A stretch of 64,000 nt of DNA from Plantibacter sp. VKM Ac-2880 (GTDB lineage Bacteria > Actinomycetota > Actinomycetes > Actinomycetales > Microbacteriaceae). Below, one piece after another: positions 46,871 through 54,877 of this stretch (position 1 is its first letter; the number at the start of each line of letters is the position of its first letter). The stretch spans positions 744,001 to 808,000 of the forward strand of contig NZ_JADKSJ010000001.1 of assembly GCF_015351235.1 (NCBI RefSeq), in the 5' to 3' direction. The position numbers and the translations under genes were made by a program. The notes beneath the pieces were generated by a model. That model saw only the letters and a program-made list of their open reading frames with translations, was not told where the DNA came from and searched no databases.

Positions 46871-48268
46871 CTACAGCGTCGCCAGGAACGCCCGGATGTC
46901 GTCCGCGAGGAGCTCGGGCTCTTCATGGGGCGCGAAGTGACCGCCGCGGGGCAGGACCGTGTACCGACGCACGTCGTAGCTCCGCTCTGCCCAGCTGCGC
47001 GGCGGGCTCGCCAGATCGTGCGGGAAGAGCGCGACCGCGGTCGGCACGTCCACCCGGTCGATACGCGTCGTGGTCCCGGTCGCGAACTCGTAGTACGGGC
47101 GGAGCGAGGTACCGATCGCGTTCGTGAACCAGTAGACGGAGGCGAGCGTCGCGAGGTAGTCGTCGCTGAAGCGGGACGAGACGTCGCCGTCGCAGTCGCT
47201 CCAGGCCCGGTGCTTCTCGAGGATCCACGAGAGCAGGCCGACGGGGGAGTCGGACAGCGCCGGGGCCAGGGTGAGCGGACGCGTGTGGTGCTGATGCTCG
47301 TACGCACCCTCCTCGGCGTCCCAGACCTCCACCCGGGCGACGTGTGCCCGCTCCTCCGCGGTGAGGGTCTCGGCATCGACCTCGCGCGGTGCGGCGACCG
47401 CGAGGAGGTGGATGCCGGCGACGGCCTCGGGGTGGGCCTGCCCGAGACGCGAGGTGATCCCCGCCCCGAGGTCACCGCCGTGCGCCGCGTACCGGGCGAA
47501 ACCGAGGTGCTCCGTCATCAGGGTGTGCCACAGCTCATGAGTCTGCTGGCCGAAGGTCGGCCGCTGCGGCGAGAACGGCAGCCCGGGCAGAGCGGGGACG
47601 ATGACGGTCACGGCGCTCGCCGGATCGCCGCCGAAGTGGGACGGCGTCGCGAGGCGCCTGGCGAGTTCGACGAGTTCGAGGGCGGTGCTCGGCCATCCGT
47701 TCGTGAGGACGATGGGGATCCCACCCGGAGCCTCGGCGTCGAACCGGAGGTAGCTGATGTCCGCCCCGTCGATCTCGACCCGGTGCCACGGCAGGGCGTT
47801 GATCGCCGCCTGCTGTGCCGTCCAGTCGAAGCCGTCCGCCCAGTAGGTGACGAGCCGCCGCAGCTCGTCCTGGTCGGTGCCGGCCTCCCAGCCCTCCGTC
47901 GGCCACCGTTCGGGCCAGCGGGTGTCGCGGAGTCGGCGGCGGAGGTCGGCGAGCTCGTCGGCGCTGACGTCAATGACGCTCTGACCCGCTGGCGACCGCG
48001 TCACCTGGTAGCGGCGCTCGATGCCGGCGGTCGCGCGGCCCCACTCGCTCGACGCGACGCGCGTCTGGTGCGCTTCGAACGCCTGGTCGCCGTCGAAGAC
48101 CTCGGCGACGTCCCAGACGAGCGGGTCGTGCGACCGCGTCACCTCGAACGACACGCAGCCCGGTTCGGCACGAGTGAGCGCGAGGTGCTGCGCGAGATGC
48201 GCTTCGACGGTCGCCGCCTCGGTCGGTGTCGCGCAGATCAACTGGCCGGTCAGGTGCACGGTGGTCAT
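46871..48268 (-). CDS. Fusion of ABM monooxygenase domain and epoxide hydrolase
   Basis: 465 aa. Residues ~1-88 form an antibiotic-biosynthesis-monooxygenase (ABM) dimeric alpha-beta barrel (E-P-G-C-V-S-F-E-V, F-E-A-H-Q). Residues ~92-200 match the epoxide hydrolase N-terminal domain (L-R-R-R-L-R-D-T-R-W-P), and the rest the alpha/beta hydrolase core: L-T-N-G-W-P oxyanion region, H-G-G-D-L-G nucleophile (~262-267), and catalytic His in G-G-H-F-A-P-H-E-E-P near the C-terminus. The two domains are normally separate proteins. TACGGT 6 nt before the ATG suggests a leaderless transcript. Confidence 0.85.
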   Translation of the reverse strand: MTTVHLTGQLICATPTEAATVEAHLAQHLALTRAEPGCVSFEVTRSHDPLVWDVAEVFDGDQAFEAHQTRVASSEWGRATAGIERRYQVTRSPAGQSVIDVSADELADLRRRLRDTRWPERWPTEGWEAGTDQDELRRLVTYWADGFDWTAQQAAINALPWHRVEIDGADISYLRFDAEAPGGIPIVLTNGWPSTALELVELARRLATPSHFGGDPASAVTVIVPALPGLPFSPQRPTFGQQTHELWHTLMTEHLGFARYAAHGGDLGAGITSRLGQAHPEAVAGIHLLAVAAPREVDAETLTAEERAHVARVEVWDAEEGAYEHQHHTRPLTLAPALSDSPVGLLSWILEKHRAWSDCDGDVSSRFSDDYLATLASVYWFTNAIGTSLRPYYEFATGTTTRIDRVDVPTAVALFPHDLASPPRSWAERSYDVRRYTVLPRGGHFAPHEEPELLADDIRAFLATL

Positions 48269-48272
48269 GGTC

Positions 48273-49469
48273 TCACCGTAGCGAGGGTCGGTCGCCCGAG
48301 CGTTTCGTTCCGAGCTCGGCGCCGCGTTTCCAGAGCCACTCGACGGGGCCGAGGGCGAAGCGACGGAGCCAGAGGTGGGCGAAGCCGGTCACGAGGGCGG
48401 CGACCACGACGAACGCGGCGACCGTGACCGGGACCCGCCACTCGGCCGTGAACTCGGCGAGGCCGAAGCCCCAGCCATAGAAGACCGCACCACCGAGGAG
48501 GTTCTGCAGGAGGTACGCACTCAGGGCGACCTTGCCGAGTTCCTGGAGGCGTCGTGCGACCCATCCGTCCGTGCCGAAGCGCCGGCACAGCTCGACGGTC
48601 GCCCCGAGGACACCGAGGGCGACGAGTGGAGCGGCGAGGTAGCGCTCGGCGAGAAGCCCAGCGGTGCCTCCGGCGATGCCGAGCACGAGGTCGACCGGCA
48701 GGGCGCAGGCGCCGATGATCATGAGTCGGCGTCGGAGCGGACCACCGGTCTCACCGAAGACGCCGGCGCGGAAGAGGTGCGCGCCGGCGAGGAACATCGC
48801 CAGGGTGAGGAAGCCGATGAGGACCGGTTCCGCACGGAACACGGCGAGGTTGTCGAGGCGGAAAGCCGCCAATCCGAGGAAGGAGTCGGTGGCGTACGGG
48901 CTCGGCCCCGCTGGGAGCTCGAGATCACCGGACGCCGACGGTGTCGTGGCGATGAACGCGACGATCGCGGTGATGAGGAGGACGTGGAGCGTGCCGAAGA
49001 CGACGATCATGACCCGCTGCGTCCTCGGTCTCGTGAGGAGGAGCCAGGCGACGATCGCGCCGGTGATCGCGTAGCCCATGAGGACGTCGAACTCCGCGAT
49101 GAGGACGTAGTTCACCGCACCGTCGATGAGCAGCAGGGTCGCCCGCCAGAGGTAGCGGCCGGGCCAACGGCGTTCGCGGCGCCGGGCGGCGTCGTGCTGG
49201 ATGACGAGACCGACGCCGAACATGAGGGTGAGCAGGGCGAGGAACTTGCCCTGGGTGAGCGCCATCAGCGCGAGCTGGGTCACCTCGGCGGCGGGCCCGG
49301 TCTCCGGTGTGACCGGGGCGGCGAGCATGCCGAGCAGGCCCCAGGGGTGCGAGAAGACCCAGATGTTCGTCCCGAGCGTGCCGAGGATCGCGAGTCCGCG
49401 GACGACGTCGAGGGCAGCGATGCGTCCGGAGGGTCGGGACGACGGCGGCAATACGCTCGTATTGGTCAC
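48273..49469 (-). CDS. DUF418 domain-containing membrane protein
   Basis: 398 aa with about ten transmembrane segments. N-terminal R-I-A-A-L-D-V-V-R-G-L-A-I-L-G-T-L and C-terminal G-K-V-A-L-S-A-Y-L-L-Q-N near 320-331 are hallmarks of DUF418, an acyltransferase-3-like family of unknown role. GTG start, 6 nt after TACGGT on the minus strand. Divergent from a TetR gene with a shared operator. Its stop is 4 nt from the ABM-hydrolase start. Confidence 0.85.
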   Translation of the reverse strand: MTNTSVLPPSSRPSGRIAALDVVRGLAILGTLGTNIWVFSHPWGLLGMLAAPVTPETGPAAEVTQLALMALTQGKFLALLTLMFGVGLVIQHDAARRRERRWPGRYLWRATLLLIDGAVNYVLIAEFDVLMGYAITGAIVAWLLLTRPRTQRVMIVVFGTLHVLLITAIVAFIATTPSASGDLELPAGPSPYATDSFLGLAAFRLDNLAVFRAEPVLIGFLTLAMFLAGAHLFRAGVFGETGGPLRRRLMIIGACALPVDLVLGIAGGTAGLLAERYLAAPLVALGVLGATVELCRRFGTDGWVARRLQELGKVALSAYLLQNLLGGAVFYGWGFGLAEFTAEWRVPVTVAAFVVVAALVTGFAHLWLRRFALGPVEWLWKRGAELGTKRSGDRPSLR

Positions 49470-49479
49470 GGGAAGACCG

Positions 49480-49496
49480 TACCCTGTCCAGTGGAC
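49480..49496. promoter_or_regulatory. Overlapping promoters and TetR operator
   Basis: GTCCA-G-TGGAC (49486-49496) is an inverted repeat between the divergent DUF418 and tetR genes. TACCCT (49480-49485) is a -10 toward tetR, and the opposing TACGGT (minus strand, 49476-49481) a -10 toward DUF418; the palindrome abuts both. Confidence 0.55.
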
Positions 49497-50093
49497 CAAG
49501 TGAAGGCGGAGACGGTGGCGGACGAGGGTGGCAGTCGGGCTCGGATCGTCGACGCCCTCCTCCGGATCATGTCGTCGCAAGGCGCCGACGCGCTGACGAT
49601 CCGCACCGTCGCGAGCGAGGCCGGTGTCTCCGTGGGTGCCGTCCAGCATCATTTCGCGACGAAGGACCGCCTGCTCGTCGCGGCGATGACCGAGGTGAAC
49701 GAGCGGTTCCGGGCCCGGGTAGCCGGGCGTCTCGAGGCCGTCACCTCGGACGAGGAGCGGCTCCGCGTCTTCTGCCGTGAGATCGCGTGCATCGAGGGCG
49801 CGGACCTCACGGACGGGATCGTGTGGGTGGCGTTCGCGTCGCGCGCGAGCACCGATGCCGACATCCGGGCGATCCACACCGAGGACTGGGCGCGCACCGA
49901 AGACGTGCTGCTGCGCCTCCTCGTCGCTGCCTTCCCCGACGCTGTCCTCACCGACGACGACGCGGCACTTCTCCTGGCCGTCCTCGACGGCATCGCCGTG
50001 GCGCGTGCCGCGGAGCAGTCCGACCGGATGACGCCGTCACGAGCCGAGCGCCTGATCGATGCGACGCTGCGCAGCCTCGGGCGCGCGGGCTGA
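49491..50093 (+). CDS. TetR/AcrR family transcriptional regulator
   Basis: 200 aa. Helix-turn-helix ~15-60 with A-L-T-I-R-T-V-A-S-E-A-G-V-S-V-G-A-V-Q-H-H-F (residues ~34-55), typical of TetR proteins with a TetR_C_6-like domain. Start placed at GTG 49491, 5 nt after TACCCT; GTG codons at 49500 and 49515 are alternatives. Likely represses the divergent DUF418 gene. Confidence 0.85.
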   Translation: MDQVKAETVADEGGSRARIVDALLRIMSSQGADALTIRTVASEAGVSVGAVQHHFATKDRLLVAAMTEVNERFRARVAGRLEAVTSDEERLRVFCREIACIEGADLTDGIVWVAFASRASTDADIRAIHTEDWARTEDVLLRLLVAAFPDAVLTDDDAALLLAVLDGIAVARAAEQSDRMTPSRAERLIDATLRSLGRAG

Positions 50094-50110
50094 AGCGCGC
50101 GGGCCAGGTT

Positions 50111-50131
50111 CGCGGAAGCGCTAGCTTCGCG
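50111..50131. terminator. Weak hairpin between TetR and DUF6578 genes
   Basis: CGCGGAAGC-GCTA-GCTTCGCG with one bulged base, between convergent stops at 50093 and 50138. Confidence 0.4.
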
Positions 50132-50137
50132 CCAGCG

Positions 50138-50752
50138 TCAGACTTCGTCGACGTCGAGCTCGACGAGATAGCCGACCAGTCGGGGCTCGACCTCACCCGG
50201 TGGTGGGACGGTCCCGCGCGCTGCATGTGCTTCGGCTTCCGCGTCCGCGGCCGCGTGTGCCGCTGCTCGTGCTGCTGACCGGGCGCGTGATGCCGACCGG
50301 GCGTCGGCGCGGTCGGCCCCGCGCCCGGGTGGGATCCGCGGCGTCTCCTGCACGACGGGCGGCCCTGGCACGGTCTCGTGGTGCGTCACGAACGGGGAGT
50401 GCGGTACGCCGATGTATTCGCCGCTGCCCGGAGGCCCCACGAGGCGTCTCGCCGCAGGCAGAGCTCCGAGTGGCAGCGGAGGGCGTTCGCTGTGGATGAG
50501 GCGCGAGAGCACGGACACCGTCGACAGCCTCGACAGCGTGCCCGTCAAGCGCTCCGGAGCGGGTTCCTCCTCGTGGTGCCTCTCGACACCGTCGATCCGC
50601 GCCGCGAGATCGGCCCCGATCTCATCGATCAGCCAGGTCCGCTGTCCGTCGTCGACGGGCCAGACGGACAGGGTCGCCTGCTGCCCGGTCGCCAGGGGGC
50701 CGCCGCAGCAGCCCCACTCCCAGCGGGTGAGCCAGAGGGTCCGCCGGGTCAT
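50138..50752 (-). CDS. DUF6578-like hypothetical protein
   Basis: 204 aa. The N-terminus T-L-W-L-T-R-W-E-W-G-C-C-G-G-P-L near 5-20 resembles DUF6578. The middle is Pro/Gly-rich and the C-terminal third an Ala-rich charged helix (A-A-A-H-A-A-A-D-A-E-A-E-A), then V-G-Y-L-V-E-L-D-V. Function unknown. ATG overlaps the TGA of the GNAT gene, so it is coupled to it. Confidence 0.7.
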   Translation of the reverse strand: MTRRTLWLTRWEWGCCGGPLATGQQATLSVWPVDDGQRTWLIDEIGADLAARIDGVERHHEEEPAPERLTGTLSRLSTVSVLSRLIHSERPPLPLGALPAARRLVGPPGSGEYIGVPHSPFVTHHETVPGPPVVQETPRIPPGRGADRADARSASRARSAARAAAHAAADAEAEAHAARGTVPPPGEVEPRLVGYLVELDVDEV

Positions 50753-51351
50753 CCGCCCACCTCCGGGTCCGGAACGCTGAGCTCCGCCGCCAACTCGGCG
50801 GTGGGCGCCGTGAGGACCCGGAGCGCGATCGCATCGCCGGGCATCGGCACCCGACCGATCTCATCGAGTCCCCAGTGGCGGTACATCGCGGCGACCGCGG
50901 TCGCGCGCTCGTAGACGCCGATGAAGGTCTGTGACTCCGTGCGATCCTGCAGCAGCGCGGCGAGGCAGGTGCGCCCGATGCCGCGTCCGCGTTCGGACGC
51001 CGTGACAGCGAGCTCGTGGACGACGACCGCGTCGTCAGGCTGGGCGAGCGCTGCGCCCGCAGCATCGCTTCCCTCGGCGAGCTGCGCGAGGATGCCGAGC
51101 CAGGCAGGGTCGGCGTCGAGCCCGTGTGCGAGCGCGAAGCCCACGAGGCGTCCATCGGTGGACGCGGTGACGAGCCGCCCACCACGGTGCCCGAGGTGTT
51201 CGGGACCCCACTGGCGGATGGTCCCGAGGTCGAGCGCGTCCTCGAGGTAGGGCTCGGCCGTGAACGCCTCCACGAACAGTGCGGTGACGTCGTCCCACAC
51301 GGCATCGGGTGCGGATCCCGTGAAACTCTCCAAGGCGACCGGGTTCGTCAT
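50749..51351 (-). CDS. GNAT family N-acetyltransferase
   Basis: 200 aa. The acetyl-CoA-binding motif R-G-R-G-I-G-R near 121-127 follows V-V-H-E-L-A-V-T; Y-R-H-W-G-L-D-E-I-G near 158-167 is the usual C-terminal strand-loop. Acceptor unknown. The ATG lies 6 nt after TATGCT on the minus strand (leaderless). It overlaps the DUF6578-like gene by 4 bp. Confidence 0.85.
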   Translation of the reverse strand: MTNPVALESFTGSAPDAVWDDVTALFVEAFTAEPYLEDALDLGTIRQWGPEHLGHRGGRLVTASTDGRLVGFALAHGLDADPAWLGILAQLAEGSDAAGAALAQPDDAVVVHELAVTASERGRGIGRTCLAALLQDRTESQTFIGVYERATAVAAMYRHWGLDEIGRVPMPGDAIALRVLTAPTAELAAELSVPDPEVGG

Positions 51352-51384
51352 CAGGCCAGCATAGGGAGGGGAAGTCCCCGTTCA

Positions 51385-51434
51385 TTCGCCCATCTTTGGG
51401 CGAAGCGGCGTTCGTTCGCCCAAAGATGGGCGAA
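51385..51434. terminator. Terminator hairpin after hpaD
   Basis: Perfect 20-bp inverted repeat (51385-51404 / 51415-51434) with a 10-nt loop. Each arm is itself palindromic (CGCCCA-N4-TGGGCG), so alternative small hairpins are possible. It ends the hpa operon on the minus strand and insulates the GNAT gene. Confidence 0.85.
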
Positions 51435-51445
51435 CGAAACGCGCC

Positions 51446-52585
51446 CTAGAGCGTGTTGCCGAGCTTGAAGCCCTGCGCCTCGTCGCCCTTGCGGGTGTAG
51501 GAGAAGCCGTCGGCACCGATGGTGACCTCGAGCTCAGAGTCGTCGGTGCGGGAGAGGACCGGCTTCGGCTCACCGTCGAGGTCGAGCACGAGCGAGGCGT
51601 CCGTGTACCAGCTCGGCACGACGGCGTTGCCCCACCAGTCGCGACGCTGGTTGTCGTGCACGTCCCACGTGACCACCGGGTTGTCAGGGTCGCCCGTGTA
51701 GTAGTCCTGCGTGTAGATCTCGATGCGGTGGCCGTCGGGGTCGCGGATGTACAGGTAGAACGCATTCGACACCCCATGACGACCAGGCCCACGCTCGATG
51801 ACGTCCGACATGCGCAGGGCGCCGAGCTTGTCGCAGATCGCGATGATGTTGTGCTTCTCGTGCGTCGCGAACGCCACGTGGTGCATGCGCGGGCCGTCGC
51901 CACCCGTCATCGCCGTGTCGTGCACGGTCGGCTTCCGCCGCATCCACGCGGCGTACGTGGTGCCGGCCTCGTCCTGGATGTCCTCCGTCACCCGGAACCC
52001 GAGGTCCTCCATGTGGGCGACCGCGCGGGGCACGTCCGGCGTCACCTGGTTGAAGTGGTCGAGCCGCACGAGTGCACCCGGCGTGTACAGCTCGTACCGC
52101 CATGCCAGACGCTCGACGTGCTCGACGTCGTAGAAGAACTCGATGGGGAACCCGAGCGGATCCTCGACCCGCACCGAGTCGCCGATCCCCCTCACGTACC
52201 CCTCCGCACGACGCTCCACGCGGCAGCCGAGCTCCGTGTAGAACGCGACCGCGCGATCGAGGTCCTCCGGGCTCCGCAACCGGTAGCTGAAGGCCGCGAC
52301 GGCCGCCACCGGACCCTGCCGCAGCACGAGGTTGTGGTGGATGAACTCCTCGAAACTCCGCAGGTAGACCGTGTGCTCGTCCTCCTCCGTCACCACGAGG
52401 TCGAGGACCTCGACGTAGAACTTCCGGCTCGCCGCGAGGTCCGTCACGACGATCTCCATGTACGCGCACCGCAGGATGTCCGGTGGCGTGGCGGTGGGCG
52501 TCGGGATCCGGTTCCCGGGCGCGGGGATCGGGTCGGTGTCGGTCACGACGGGCTCGGGGCCGGCAGGGGTGATGGGGTTCGACAT
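51446..52585 (-). CDS. hpaD: 3,4-dihydroxyphenylacetate 2,3-dioxygenase
   Basis: 379 aa extradiol dioxygenase of the two-domain VOC class, the type known from Brevibacterium (HPCD) and Arthrobacter (MndD). With a 22-residue offset, the HPCD metal ligands map to His177, His236 and Glu289, the acid-base His200 to His222, and Tyr257 to Tyr279; all are conserved. It opens the ring of homoprotocatechuate to 5-carboxymethyl-2-hydroxymuconate semialdehyde using Fe(II) or Mn(II). Last gene of the operon; a terminator follows. Confidence 0.93.
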   Translation of the reverse strand: MSNPITPAGPEPVVTDTDPIPAPGNRIPTPTATPPDILRCAYMEIVVTDLAASRKFYVEVLDLVVTEEDEHTVYLRSFEEFIHHNLVLRQGPVAAVAAFSYRLRSPEDLDRAVAFYTELGCRVERRAEGYVRGIGDSVRVEDPLGFPIEFFYDVEHVERLAWRYELYTPGALVRLDHFNQVTPDVPRAVAHMEDLGFRVTEDIQDEAGTTYAAWMRRKPTVHDTAMTGGDGPRMHHVAFATHEKHNIIAICDKLGALRMSDVIERGPGRHGVSNAFYLYIRDPDGHRIEIYTQDYYTGDPDNPVVTWDVHDNQRRDWWGNAVVPSWYTDASLVLDLDGEPKPVLSRTDDSELEVTIGADGFSYTRKGDEAQGFKLGNTL

Positions 52586-52637
52586 GGATGCGTCCTTGCG
52601 TGATGTCTGATGGGAGAGGGGTGTCGCGGGTGGCGCG

Positions 52638-54152
52638 TCAGTGCGCGGGCTGCAGCGGCCCGCCCGTGCCGAAGCGCGGGGAGTGCGCCTGGTTGAGGGT
52701 GATGTGGACCGCCTGCTGGTCGGTGTAGAAGTCGATGGAGCGGTAGCCGCCCTCGTGCCCCAGCCCCGACGCCTTCACGCCGCCGAACGGGGTCCGCAGG
52801 TCGCGGACGTTGTTCGAGTTCAGCCACACCATCCCGGCCTGCACGTTCTGCGAGAAGGTGTGCGCACGCTTCAGGTCGTTCGTCCAGATGTAGGCCGCCA
52901 GCCCGTACTTCGTGTCGTTCGCGAGCGTGAGCGCCTCCTCGTCGGAGTCGAACGGCGTGATCGCCACGACCGGGCCGAAGATCTCCTCCTGGAAGATCCG
53001 TGCGGTGGGGGCGACGTCGGCGAACACGGTGGGTGCGACGTAGTTGCCGGTCGGGAAGCCCTCCGGCCGCCCGCCACCGGCGACGAGGCGGGCCTCGCCC
53101 TTGCCGATCTCCACGTAGCCCATGACCTTCTCGTAGTGCTCCGGGTGCACGAGGGCACCGACCTCGGTGGCTGGGTCGTTCGGGTGTCCGACGACGATGT
53201 TGCGAGCCCGCTCCGCGTAGCGCTCGACGAAGTCGTCGTACACACTGCGCTCGACGAGGATGCGGCTGCCCGCCGTGCAGCGCTCGCCGTTCAGGGAGAA
53301 GACGCCGAACACGGTCGCGTCGATCGCGTCGTCGAGGTCCGCGTCGGCGAACACGACCGCCGGCGACTTGCCGCCGAGCTCCATCGACAGCCCCTTCAGG
53401 AAGGGTGCGGCGTTCGCGAAGATGAGCTGACCGGTGCTGCTCTCGCCGGTGAAGGAGATGAGCGGCACGTCCGGGTGCTTCACGAGTGCGTCGCCCGCGT
53501 CCTCACCGAGGCCGTTCACCAGATTGAACACGCCGTCGGGCACGCCGGCTCCACGGAAGATGTCCGCCCAGAGGCTGGCCGACAGCGGCGTGAACTCGGC
53601 CGGCTTCAGCACGACCGTGTTGCCCGTCGCGAGCGCAGGGGCGAGTTTCCAGCTCTCGAGCATGAACGGCGTGTTCCACGGGGTGATGAGCCCGGCGACG
53701 CCGATCGGCTTGCGGTTCACGTAGTTCACCTGGCGACCGGGCACCTTGTAGGTGTCGTCGTGCTGGGCGACGATCAGGTCCGCGAAGAACCGGAAGTTCT
53801 CGGCGGCCCGCTTCGCCTGCCCGAGTGCCTGCGTGATCGGCAGGCCGGTGTCGAAGCTCTCCAGCTCCGCGAGTCGGGCGTCCTGGGCTTCGACGGCGTC
53901 GGCGACGCGGTGCAGGATGCGGCTCCGCTCGCGGGGGAGGAGCTTCGGCCATGGGCCTTCGTCGAAGGCGCGCTTGGCGGCCGCGACGGCGAGGTCGATG
54001 TCGGCCTGCTTGCCCGCAGCGGCCTGCACGTAGGTCTCGTTCGACACCGGGTCGAGGACGTCGAAGGTGTCGCCGTCGACCGAGTCGACGAACTCGCCGT
54101 CGATGAAGTGCCGGATACGGTCGGGCAGCGCTGCCGGAACGTGCTGGGTCAT
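52638..54152 (-). CDS. hpaE: 5-carboxymethyl-2-hydroxymuconate semialdehyde dehydrogenase
   Basis: 504 aa aldehyde dehydrogenase. P-W-N-T-P-F (~158-163), L-S-M-E-L-G-G-K-S-P with the general-base Glu near 257, and catalytic Cys in G-E-R-C-T-A-G-S near 291 are visible. The family plus position beside hpaD identify it as HpaE, which oxidises the ring-cleavage aldehyde with NAD+. Its ATG overlaps the TGA of the GntR gene (coupled). 52 nt separate it from hpaD. Confidence 0.92.
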   Translation of the reverse strand: MTQHVPAALPDRIRHFIDGEFVDSVDGDTFDVLDPVSNETYVQAAAGKQADIDLAVAAAKRAFDEGPWPKLLPRERSRILHRVADAVEAQDARLAELESFDTGLPITQALGQAKRAAENFRFFADLIVAQHDDTYKVPGRQVNYVNRKPIGVAGLITPWNTPFMLESWKLAPALATGNTVVLKPAEFTPLSASLWADIFRGAGVPDGVFNLVNGLGEDAGDALVKHPDVPLISFTGESSTGQLIFANAAPFLKGLSMELGGKSPAVVFADADLDDAIDATVFGVFSLNGERCTAGSRILVERSVYDDFVERYAERARNIVVGHPNDPATEVGALVHPEHYEKVMGYVEIGKGEARLVAGGGRPEGFPTGNYVAPTVFADVAPTARIFQEEIFGPVVAITPFDSDEEALTLANDTKYGLAAYIWTNDLKRAHTFSQNVQAGMVWLNSNNVRDLRTPFGGVKASGLGHEGGYRSIDFYTDQQAVHITLNQAHSPRFGTGGPLQPAH

Positions 54153-54877
54153 GAGTGGTTCCTCCGGTGGGTGGTGGATGACGACGATGACGACAACGGT
54201 GCCGCGCTCGGCGGCTTGTGGTCGGCCTGGTAGGCGAGCATCGCGTCGAGGGTCGCCGTGCGGTGGTCGCGCGCGGCGATCTCGATCTCGAGCGGCTGCG
54301 CTCCCGCGACGATGAGCTCGAGGATGCCGTCGTGTTCCGCGACGGACTCCCGCGCGCGGCCGGGCACGAAGCTGAACGTCGAATCGCGGAGCGCGTTGAG
54401 ACGGCTCCAACCGCGGTGCACGAGGTCGAGCACGTGGGGGTTCGGGCACTCCTCGAAGAGCACGGCGTGGAACTCGAGGTTGAGTGCGGTGAACGCGTGC
54501 GGGTCGAAGTCTTCGAGGGTGCGGCGCATGCGCTCGTTGATCTCGTGGGCGCGGGCCAGGTGGTCCTCGGTGAGGTAGGCGGCACTCATCGACGTCGCCG
54601 CGCCCTCGACGAGCGCGAGTGTCTGCATGGTGAAGAGGTACTCGGTCTCCTGCAGCAGCGCGACCTGCGCGCCGACGTTCCGCTCGAAGGTGACGAGCCC
54701 CTCCGCCTCGAGGCGGCGGATCGCCTCGCGCACGGGGACGACGCTGATGTCGAGCTCGCCGGCGATCTGCCCGAGCACCAAACGGTACCCGGGGACGAAC
54801 CGACCCTCGTCGATGCCCTCGCGGATGAAGCGGTAGGCCCGCTCGGACTTGCTCAGGGTGGGTCGCTCGGCGGTCAT
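54149..54877 (-). CDS. GntR family regulator (FCD type) of the hpa cluster
   Basis: 242 aa. Winged helix ~8-75 (L-D-I-S-V-V-P-V-R-E-A-I-R-R-L-E-A-E-G-L-V, residues ~43-63) and an FCD effector domain (~85-220, including E-F-H-A-V-L-F-E and E-H-D-G-I-L-E-L-I with metal-binding positions). A Ser-rich tail ends the protein. It is embedded in the operon with ATGA overlaps on both sides. It probably binds the ATNGTATACGAT palindromes at 56439 and 58136. In enterobacteria the hpa regulator is instead MarR-type HpaR. Confidence 0.9.
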   Translation of the reverse strand: MTAERPTLSKSERAYRFIREGIDEGRFVPGYRLVLGQIAGELDISVVPVREAIRRLEAEGLVTFERNVGAQVALLQETEYLFTMQTLALVEGAATSMSAAYLTEDHLARAHEINERMRRTLEDFDPHAFTALNLEFHAVLFEECPNPHVLDLVHRGWSRLNALRDSTFSFVPGRARESVAEHDGILELIVAGAQPLEIEIAARDHRTATLDAMLAYQADHKPPSAAPLSSSSSSTTHRRNHS

